Shown here one piece after another: positions 58,238 through 64,000 of a stretch of DNA of 64,000 nucleotides. Below the pieces are notes generated by a model that had not been told where the DNA came from, ran no database searches, and worked only from the letters and a program-made list of their open reading frames with translations. The number at the start of each line of letters is the position of its first letter. The first letter of the stretch is position 1. The translations under genes were made by a program, and so were the position numbers. Source of the stretch: Heyndrickxia sporothermodurans (GTDB lineage: Bacteria; Bacillota; Bacilli; Bacillales; Bacillaceae_C); the NCBI GenBank assembly GCA_018333075.1, contig BORH01000012.1, positions 62,001 through 126,000 of the forward strand. The letters run 5' to 3'.

Positions 58238-58666
58238 GTGGAAATGCAAATCATATTAGCTAATAATAATCATTCATACAATGTGGTAGCTTTTTTTAAA
58301 GATCATTTAAATTGTAAAAATACGGGAATTTATTCTCAAGAGTTTCTTTGCTCTGATGGAGTTCAAGCAGCTATTCGAAGAGGGCAATTGATGATAGCTA
58401 TAGAGAACGGTGAGATTATCGGAGCGATTCGTTTCTACAAGAAAAAAACGAAAAACTGCATCTCCCTTTATCAATTTGCAATCAGGAAAGATTTTCGAGG
58501 GCAAGGATTGTTTAAACAGATGTTAAAGCCTTTAAATTCTTCGCCAATTCATGTGCTATGTCCAATCGACTCGGAATTTAACGAATACTATTGTAAAACA
58601 GGATGGCTGTTAACAGAAAATGATGGACAATATAATACGTGGATGATTGAAGAATCAATAATGTAA
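58238..58666 (+). CDS. GNAT-family acetyltransferase
   Basis: Small acetyltransferase of 142 residues. The acetyl-CoA motif is weak but present as IRKDFRGQGLFKQMLKPL (about 87-104, R-x-x-G-x-G form RGQGL), preceded by strand EIIGAIRFYKKK. The C-terminus carries YCKTGWLLTENDG, typical of the last GNAT strands. GAGGAG precedes the ATG. Acceptor unknown; no partner gene is obvious. Confidence 0.82.
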   Translation: MEMQIILANNNHSYNVVAFFKDHLNCKNTGIYSQEFLCSDGVQAAIRRGQLMIAIENGEIIGAIRFYKKKTKNCISLYQFAIRKDFRGQGLFKQMLKPLNSSPIHVLCPIDSEFNEYYCKTGWLLTENDGQYNTWMIEESIM

Positions 58667-58803
58667 AAGAGTGTAGTTGTTATATCCTTTTATCTGTATA
58701 ATCATCTAAATTATACCACTATTTATTATGAATTGTCAGTCTATTAATTTACTTTTTTCATGATAGGCTTAGAGGTAGGATTGTTTGATTGTTTGGAAGT
58801 AGA

Positions 58804-59334
58804 ATGGTGATAGATTATAGGATAAAGCAGATAGGGAATTTCACTGACAAAATTGGTCAGCTAGTTTCAATGCTAGAGCACACAAGGGCTGTCACAATAA
58901 ATGAAGTATCTAATTTAAGTCAAGGGGATTTAGACTATTTGCCAAATGATCGTTCGAATTCTATAGGTTCACTTTTATTGCACATGGCATCCATTGAATT
59001 TGTACATCAAATCATTTCTTTTGAAAAAAGAGATTTAACTGCAAGTGAATATTCAAGATGGGGAATGGCTTTAGAGCTTGGAGAGAAAGCAAGGGAAGGA
59101 ATAAAAAAACAACTTCTTAAATTTTATTTAGAAGAATTATCTCAAGTAAGAGAAAATACATTAGCATTGCTAAAATCAAAGAATGATAGTTGGTTGTTTG
59201 AGGAAAATACATGGGATAACGGTGTTCCTCATAATAATTACTATCTCTGGTTTCATGTGATGGAAGATGAAATTAGTCATCGTGGGCAAATAAGAACAAT
59301 TAAGAGGTTACTATTAAATCGTAAGACCAATTAA
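58804..59334 (+). CDS. DinB-family (DUF664-like) protein
   Basis: Four-helix protein of about 176 residues of the DinB superfamily. The metal-binding His are likely in LLLHMASIEFVHQI (about 55-68) and EDEISHRGQIRTIKRLL (about 155-171). Conserved DYLPNDRSNSIGSLLLHMA marks the DUF664-like branch. Start is uncertain: ATG at 58804 follows GGAAG, while an in-frame TTG at 58789 follows AGAGGTAGG. It is the third DinB-type gene in this window. Function unknown; members are thiol transferases or stress proteins. Confidence 0.82.
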   Translation: MVIDYRIKQIGNFTDKIGQLVSMLEHTRAVTINEVSNLSQGDLDYLPNDRSNSIGSLLLHMASIEFVHQIISFEKRDLTASEYSRWGMALELGEKAREGIKKQLLKFYLEELSQVRENTLALLKSKNDSWLFEENTWDNGVPHNNYYLWFHVMEDEISHRGQIRTIKRLLLNRKTN

Positions 59335-59521
59335 ACAGAATAAGAGATGTTCAGAGTTTTAAAGTGTGTGTCCATTTTTGTGTACTATTTCTTCAAAAAA
59401 TGAATAGTATTATATATCCAAGCCAGTAAGTTTAGATTCTATGCTATTTCGATAGAATATGTATTAGAATAAACCTTACAAAATTGTAAGGCTGCTGTAA
59501 TTTAAAACAATGGGATAAACG

Positions 59522-59580
59522 GTTCCTCCTCCTTATAATGAAGATATAGTTAAGTTACTCACTTTATTTAGAGGAGGAAC
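59522..59580 (+). promoter_or_regulatory. Inverted repeat between -10 element and ribosome binding site
   Basis: GTTCCTCCTC (59522-59531) is the exact complement of GAGGAGGAAC (59571-59580), the ribosome binding site of the 30-residue peptide. TATAAT lies at 59534-59539. If transcription starts upstream of 59522 the binding site would be hidden in a hairpin; if TATAAT is the real -10, the repeat is split and may be an operator. Confidence 0.45.
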
Positions 59581-59587
59581 ATGAAAA

Positions 59588-59680
59588 ATGAAAAAATTAG
59601 TAGGAATTATCGCAGCAGTTCTTGAAGTATTAGTAAATGGAAAGCAAGTTGCTTCAAGGCTTAACCATACACATATGTAA
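59588..59680 (+). CDS. 30-residue hydrophobic peptide
   Basis: MKKLVGIIAAVLEVLVNGKQ followed by VASRLNHTHM is encoded behind a strong site (GAGGAGGAAC, nine bases to the ATG). Two Lys then a run of hydrophobic residues resemble a small membrane peptide or the start of a secreted peptide; the tail is polar with two His. I do not recognise it. The lipoprotein gene starts 70 bases later in the same direction. It could be a regulatory, toxin-like or signalling peptide. An ATG at 59581 gives a 14-codon frame with worse spacing. Confidence 0.5.
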   Translation: MKKLVGIIAAVLEVLVNGKQVASRLNHTHM

Positions 59681-59750
59681 AAACGCCTCTTTTCTAAAAT
59701 AGAAATAGACATTTGCAAACAGTCATATAAAAAGAGAGGAATATTAAAGA

Positions 59751-60353
59751 ATGAAGAAAGCTTTAAGTATTTGTGCTGTATTATTGATAGCATGCATATT
59801 ATTATCAGGGTGCAGATGGTTTAAAAATTGGAAGGAAAAATATATTATTGATGCGAGGAATGGCATTATTTTATATGGTAATGAAAAGCAGATTCAAGAA
59901 TCAATTAACAAACATCGAAATAAGTTAGTTTATAGCAAGATATACAAAATTAAAATGATTGCATTTCATCGCAAGAAAATCATGGTTATTAATGAAAATA
60001 CCGCTAAGGCTTTAAAAGATAGGGGACTTATAAAGAGTATAAATAAGCGCGGCAAGGTTGATATGGATGAAACGAATCAAGAAATGAATGTACGAAAAGG
60101 TTGGTTATATGGAAAAAATAAATTTCATAGATTAATGATTAACGGGAAAAATATATCGATAGAATATGGGGGGAATAAAGTTATTGGCAGTGCAAGAACA
60201 TATGCAGATTTATTTTTAATTGTTGATCAAACGGAATGGAATGCCATTAAAGGAAAAGAAAAAGTATTAGGAGTTTTAGAGTTTAAAAAACGACCATACA
60301 AGAGTATGAATCAGTATAATGCAGAGCACGGACAATTGGTGAAAATTATTTAA
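59751..60353 (+). CDS. Hypothetical lipoprotein
   Basis: Lipoprotein of 200 residues with lipobox LLSGC (lipid Cys at about residue 21). The mature part is strongly basic (many Lys/Arg, e.g. IYKIKMIAFHRKKIMVINEN) and probably mixed alpha/beta. I do not recognise a domain. GAGAGGAA precedes the ATG. It lies 70 bases after a 30-residue hydrophobic peptide gene and is followed by a terminator, so the two may form one small transcript. Confidence 0.8.
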   Translation: MKKALSICAVLLIACILLSGCRWFKNWKEKYIIDARNGIILYGNEKQIQESINKHRNKLVYSKIYKIKMIAFHRKKIMVINENTAKALKDRGLIKSINKRGKVDMDETNQEMNVRKGWLYGKNKFHRLMINGKNISIEYGGNKVIGSARTYADLFLIVDQTEWNAIKGKEKVLGVLEFKKRPYKSMNQYNAEHGQLVKII

Positions 60354-60361
60354 ATATTTAT

Positions 60362-60402
60362 GGATGTCTAATAGGTATATAACTTATAGACATCCTTTTT
60401 TT
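60362..60402 (+). terminator. Terminator after hypothetical lipoprotein gene
   Basis: GGATGTCTA pairs with TAGACATCC, followed by seven T. Confidence 0.88.
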
Positions 60403-60600
60403 ATCCCTACATTTTCCTTTAATTGAATAAACAATTTATATTGACTAAGAGACTGTATAGGAGTAAATTTATTAATACAATTATAAACTGTTCGTAAGTG
60501 AACAATTAATAAAGGAATGGAGTGAAGGAAAATCAATCTTAATAATGCAAAGCAAAGCACCATACAGATCCTTCGTTCCTTTGAACGGGTCAACTATCAT

Positions 60601-61002
60601 ATGAGGAAAATTTTTCAGAGAACAGCATCAAATAATCAGCTTTCAATTCCTCAATATGTTTTACTAATGAAAATTGCGCCTCGAAAAGAAGTGACACAAA
60701 AGCAGATTGGAAGGGAAACAGGTTTTCCAAAAAGCACATTAAGTCAAGCAGTCGATGGACTTGTTCAATCAAATCTTCTTCATCGCCATCCTGTTGAGGA
60801 TAATCGCCGGGAAATGCAGTTAACCCTTAGTGAAGAAGGACAAAAGTTGTATGAGAAAATTTCAAGTGAAACGGGTAGTGTTCATCAAGTACTTGGGTCA
60901 GCGATTAACACCCTTACAGTTCAGCAACAAGAGGCACTTCATTCTGCATTTCTCCAAATGGAAAAATTTTTAGAAAAAGAAATCTTAGAACAAGGAGAAT
61001 GA
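60601..61002 (+). CDS. MarR-family regulator, N-terminus frameshifted
   Basis: The frame from ATG 60601 encodes 133 residues of a MarR winged helix (VTQKQIGRETGFPKSTLSQA, VDGLVQSNLLHRHPVEDNRR with wing DNRR). The same frame upstream encodes the missing N-terminal helix (NNAKQSTIQILRSFERVNYH) but has no start codon before a TGA. A GTG at 60522, well spaced from AAAGGA, opens another frame that stops after six codons. Removing one base near 60540 would join them into a normal protein of about 159 residues. The visible ATG has a poor binding site. It probably represses the ABC exporter operon five bases downstream. Confidence 0.82.
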   Translation: MRKIFQRTASNNQLSIPQYVLLMKIAPRKEVTQKQIGRETGFPKSTLSQAVDGLVQSNLLHRHPVEDNRREMQLTLSEEGQKLYEKISSETGSVHQVLGSAINTLTVQQQEALHSAFLQMEKFLEKEILEQGE

Positions 61003-61006
61003 TTAA

Positions 61007-62731
61007 ATGATTAAATTATTAAAGCATTTATCATTTTATAAGTGGATCGTTCTAGCTGTATTTGGGCTTGTGTTTGTACAGTCTATGTCCGATCTATATT
61101 TGCCTACCCTAATGTCAGATATTATTAATAAAGGGGTTATTGTTGGCGATAAATCATATATATGGAAAATTGGTGGCTTGATGCTACTAGTTGCTGCAAT
61201 TGGTGCCTTTGCATCTGTTGTGGCTAGTTATTATTCATCAAAAGCCGCAATGGGGTTCGGACGTGATCTTCGACGTAAAGTTTTTAATCATGTGGAGAAA
61301 TTTTCGCTACAAGATTTTGATTCAGTTGGAACAGCTTCGCTTATTACAAGAACTACAAATGATATTACTCAAGTACAGCAAGTAGTGATTATGATGCTAC
61401 GGATGGTGATAAGTGCACCGATTATGTTTGTTGGCGGATTAATCATGGCATTATCAAAGGATGCGAAATTATCTCTTGTATTAGTTGTAACGATGCCATT
61501 ACTAATAGGCTCTATCCTTCTGATTATGTATAAGGCCGTTCCGCTATTTCAGACCGTTCAAAAGCGACTGGATCGCTTAAATCTAGTTTTGCGTGAAAAT
61601 TTGACAGGGATTCGCGTGATTCGTGCGTTTAATCGTGAAAATGAAGAAAAGATTCGTTTACGTAAAGCAAATAAAGAATTAACTGACGTTTCAATTAAAG
61701 TAAATAAGGTAATGGCACTTTTAATGCCGGTTATGATGCTTGTCATGAATTTAACGGTAGTTGCTGTTATTTGGTTTGGCGGTATCCGAATTGACAACGG
61801 CGATATGCAGGTTGGAGATTTAATGGCATTCATTCAATATGTAATGCAAATTATGTTCGCTCTTGTTATGGCATCGATGATGTTCGTAATGGTACCTCGT
61901 GCAGCCGTTTCTGCGAAACGCATTAATGAGGTTCTAGAGATGAAACCGACTTTCTTGGATGAAGGAACATTAGCTGCGGATAAAATCCCAGGAACTCTTG
62001 AATTTAATCAAGTATCCTTCAGCTATCCAGGAGCAGAGGAACCCGCCTTATCGAATATTAGCTTTCAGGCAGCATCTGGTGAAATAACAGCGATTATTGG
62101 GGGAACGGGCGCAGGGAAATCAACACTTGTCAATTTAATTCCTCGTTTCTTTGAGGTGACAAGTGGTACGATTCGTGTAAATGGTGTGGACATTCGTGAA
62201 ACCTCTCTAGAGGAGCTTCGTAAGAAAATTGGTTATGTTCCTCAAAAGGCATTGCTCTTTACGGGGACGATTGCTGAAAATATTCGTTTTGGAAAAGAGG
62301 ATGCTACACAAGAAGAAATCGAACACGCTTCACAAATAGCACAGGCAGCTGAGTTTATTAATGAAATGGAAAATGGGTATGATTCGACCATTACTCAAGG
62401 GGGATCCAATGTATCCGGTGGTCAGAAGCAACGGCTATCAATCGCAAGAGCACTTGTTAGAAAGCCAGATATCTATATTTTTGATGATAGCTTTTCAGCG
62501 CTAGATTATAAAACAGATGCAAAGCTACGTGCAGCCTTAAAGGATGAAACAAAAAATGCAACAGTGATTCTTGTTGCCCAACGGGTAAGTACTGTCGTAG
62601 ATGCTGATCGAATTATTGTGTTAGACAAAGGGGAAATTGCTGGAATAGGGACACATAAACAATTGCTTGAAACTAGTGACGTTTATCGTGAAATTGTAGA
62701 ATCACAATTCCAAGAGGAGGAGATTGCATGA
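61007..62731 (+). CDS. Heterodimeric ABC exporter subunit (YfiB-like)
   Basis: Half-size ABC exporter of 574 residues: six helices (about 15-300), Walker A GGTGAGKST (about 365), signature VSGGQKQR, Walker B DIYIFDDSFSALD and switch Gln in VAQRVST where His is usual. The catalytic Glu after Walker B is Asp, and the switch His is replaced, so one ATP site is degenerate, as in subunits of heterodimeric exporters. It is overlapped by four bases (ATGA) with the partner gene. Follows a MarR-type regulator. Similar to B. subtilis YfiB and YheI. Confidence 0.92.
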   Translation: MIKLLKHLSFYKWIVLAVFGLVFVQSMSDLYLPTLMSDIINKGVIVGDKSYIWKIGGLMLLVAAIGAFASVVASYYSSKAAMGFGRDLRRKVFNHVEKFSLQDFDSVGTASLITRTTNDITQVQQVVIMMLRMVISAPIMFVGGLIMALSKDAKLSLVLVVTMPLLIGSILLIMYKAVPLFQTVQKRLDRLNLVLRENLTGIRVIRAFNRENEEKIRLRKANKELTDVSIKVNKVMALLMPVMMLVMNLTVVAVIWFGGIRIDNGDMQVGDLMAFIQYVMQIMFALVMASMMFVMVPRAAVSAKRINEVLEMKPTFLDEGTLAADKIPGTLEFNQVSFSYPGAEEPALSNISFQAASGEITAIIGGTGAGKSTLVNLIPRFFEVTSGTIRVNGVDIRETSLEELRKKIGYVPQKALLFTGTIAENIRFGKEDATQEEIEHASQIAQAAEFINEMENGYDSTITQGGSNVSGGQKQRLSIARALVRKPDIYIFDDSFSALDYKTDAKLRAALKDETKNATVILVAQRVSTVVDADRIIVLDKGEIAGIGTHKQLLETSDVYREIVESQFQEEEIA

Positions 62732-64000
62732 GTAAGCATGGGAAATCCCGTCCTCAAGGAGGCAGACCAATGGGTCCTGGCGGTGGTGGACATATGATGA
62801 TGGCTGGGCAGAAGGCAAAGGATTTTAAAGGTACCTTTCGTCGTCTTCTTTCTTACTTAAAGCCGCTACGTAAGCAACTACTAGCTGTGTTTTTGGCTGC
62901 CATTATGAGCACCATTTTTATGATCGCAGGACCGAAAATTATGGGGAATGCCATTACAGAAATATTCGAGGGCATTTATAGTAAATTAAAAGGTGTGCCT
63001 GGAGCTGGAGTTCATTTTGATACGATCGGAAAACTTCTGCTTCTTTTACTAGGACTATATGTTATAAGTAGCTTATTTACTTATATTCAGCAATATATTA
63101 TGTCCAGTGTTGCGCAAAAAACAGTCTATCGTTTAAGAGAAGATGTGAATGAAAAATTAGAAAGACTCCCACTTAAATATTATGATGGGCGTCCAAACGG
63201 TGAAACATTGAGTCGGGTAACAAATGATATTGATACGATCGGTAGTACCCTGCAACAAAGCGTGACTCAATTTATCACTTCAATTGTGACTATTGTTGGG
63301 ATCATTATTATGATGCTGACCATTAGTCCGATTCTAACGCTTATTTCAATTGTGAGCCTGCCACTTTCTATATTTGTCATAAAGCCTATATTGAAAAGAT
63401 CACAAAAGCATTTCGCAGATCAGCAGCGTACACTAGGACAGCTAAATGGTCATATTGAAGAAATGTATACAGGACATCAGGTAGTTAAAGCATTTGGTCA
63501 TGAGAAAAAGGCGGTTGCTCAGTTTGATGAAGTGAATGAAGAATTATATCAAGCGGGACGTAAAGCACAATTTATCTCAGGTATTATTATGCCGATGATG
63601 TTTTTTATCGGAAATTTAAGCTATGTTTCAATTAGTGTGATAGGTGGTATTCTCGTGACGAAGCGTGCGATTTCGATTGGTGATATTCAAGCGTTTATTA
63701 CCTATACTCGTCAATTTACACAGCCGATTACACAAACAGCAAACATTGCTAATATTATTCAGTCGACGATTGCAGCAGCTGAGCGTGTTTTTGAGATCCT
63801 TGATGAAGAGGAAGAAGTTAAAGAAGTAAATACAGAAAGCTTAACACGTGCTAATGGTGCGGTTACCTTTGAACATGTTGATTTTGGATATGGGAAAGAA
63901 TTGCTTATCGAGGATATGAATATTGAGGTACAACCGGGCCAAACAGTTGCTATTGTTGGACCAACGGGTGCAGGGAAAACGACTTTAATTAATCTTTTAA
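62728..64000 (+). CDS. Heterodimeric ABC exporter subunit (YfiC-like), 3' end outside window
   Basis: Second ABC half-transporter, open to the right edge (424 codons seen). A Gly/Met-rich N-terminus (GGRPMGPGGGGHMMMAG) precedes six helices and the start of the ATPase domain; Walker A GPTGAGKTT is the last feature before the window ends. The intracellular-loop motif YYDGRPNGETLSRVTNDID is typical. GAGGAGGAG lies just before the ATG, which overlaps the upstream stop. With the preceding subunit it should form a drug or lipid exporter similar to B. subtilis YfiB/YfiC. Confidence 0.92.
   Translation, partial: MSKHGKSRPQGGRPMGPGGGGHMMMAGQKAKDFKGTFRRLLSYLKPLRKQLLAVFLAAIMSTIFMIAGPKIMGNAITEIFEGIYSKLKGVPGAGVHFDTIGKLLLLLLGLYVISSLFTYIQQYIMSSVAQKTVYRLREDVNEKLERLPLKYYDGRPNGETLSRVTNDIDTIGSTLQQSVTQFITSIVTIVGIIIMMLTISPILTLISIVSLPLSIFVIKPILKRSQKHFADQQRTLGQLNGHIEEMYTGHQVVKAFGHEKKAVAQFDEVNEELYQAGRKAQFISGIIMPMMFFIGNLSYVSISVIGGILVTKRAISIGDIQAFITYTRQFTQPITQTANIANIIQSTIAAAERVFEILDEEEEVKEVNTESLTRANGAVTFEHVDFGYGKELLIEDMNIEVQPGQTVAIVGPTGAGKTTLINLL

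Noticed and set aside
60545-60604. Nineteen-codon frame ending in ATGA at the MarR ATG
   Set aside because: It has no good ribosome binding site and overlaps in another frame a clear coding signal for the missing MarR N-terminal helix, so a frameshift is the simpler explanation.
1-64000. Search for CRISPR arrays, tRNA/rRNA genes, insertion sequences and phage genes
   Set aside because: No regularly spaced repeats, cloverleaf-like genes, transposases or phage structural genes were seen by eye; a tRNA and IS scan would be needed to exclude small cases.

Overview
The window reads as chromosomal DNA of an AT-rich, low-GC Gram-positive bacterium of the Bacillaceae. Strong GGAGG-type ribosome binding sites, frequent TTG and GTG starts, many intrinsic terminators, T-box leaders, a Bce-type peptide-resistance module and B. 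subtilis-like gene families (YfiB/YfiC, BmrA, YjjG/YfnB, FeoA/FeoB, BrnQ) all fit. Genus and species cannot be fixed from sequence alone. There are no rRNA or tRNA genes, insertion sequences, CRISPR arrays or phage genes. The stretch is mostly small accessory operons, each a transporter or enzyme beside its own regulator.

Layout. 0-9.4 kb: two DMT exporters around an XRE-cupin regulator, a cupin, a beta-lactamase-fold hydrolase, an MFS pump with a divergent TetR repressor, a DinB protein, an acetyltransferase and a flavoprotein NAD(P)H/sulfide-type oxidoreductase. 9.4-12 kb: a P1B-4 metal-exporting ATPase behind Fur-like boxes. 11.7-13.1 kb: an aminoglycoside-phosphotransferase-fold gene behind a leader peptide and a four-segment attenuator. 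13.1-15.5 kb: a DinB pseudogene (one nonsense codon), an ArsR and an Lrp regulator, and a DJ-1/PfpI pseudogene (internal deletion). 15.6-18 kb: feoA and a feoB naturally split into GTPase and permease genes. 18-20.2 kb: three tandem T-box riboswitches before a threonyl-tRNA synthetase lacking its editing half. 20.4-27.7 kb: Crp-type regulator, two HAD phosphatases, a 14-helix drug exporter with TetR regulator, a metallophosphatase, a NUDIX hydrolase and a Rossmann protein.

27.8-33.4 kb: an omega-amino-acid/GABA-type catabolic operon (permease, class III aminotransferase, succinate-semialdehyde dehydrogenase) preceded by an unassigned structured leader with its own promoter and terminator, followed by a LysR gene. 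33.5-37.3 kb: ankyrin lipoprotein, nucleobase-type deaminase and two paralogous CodA-like amidohydrolases. 37.5-42.8 kb: two-component system plus beta-propeller lipoprotein, divergent from PepSY and YtkA-like genes. 43-47.1 kb: ECF sigma factor with anti-sigma, BrnQ and a GntR regulator. 47.3-48.8 kb: MarR regulator, then a bactofilin-like gene behind a perfect 59-base palindrome, and a small membrane protein.

48.9-64 kb is rich in export and resistance functions: BmrA-like ABC exporter with MerR regulator, a complete Bce-type module (ABC pair, histidine kinase, response regulator, matching BceR-type box), a CPBP protease, AraC/GyrI regulator, a 30-residue peptide gene with a lipoprotein, and a heterodimeric YfiB/YfiC-like ABC exporter running off the right edge, whose MarR regulator has an N-terminal frameshift.

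The strongest leads for new biology are regulatory: the attenuator of the phosphotransferase gene, the structured leader at 27.8 kb and the 59-base palindrome. Three of about sixty genes carry single small lesions, which suggests recent decay in accessory loci or sequencing error.
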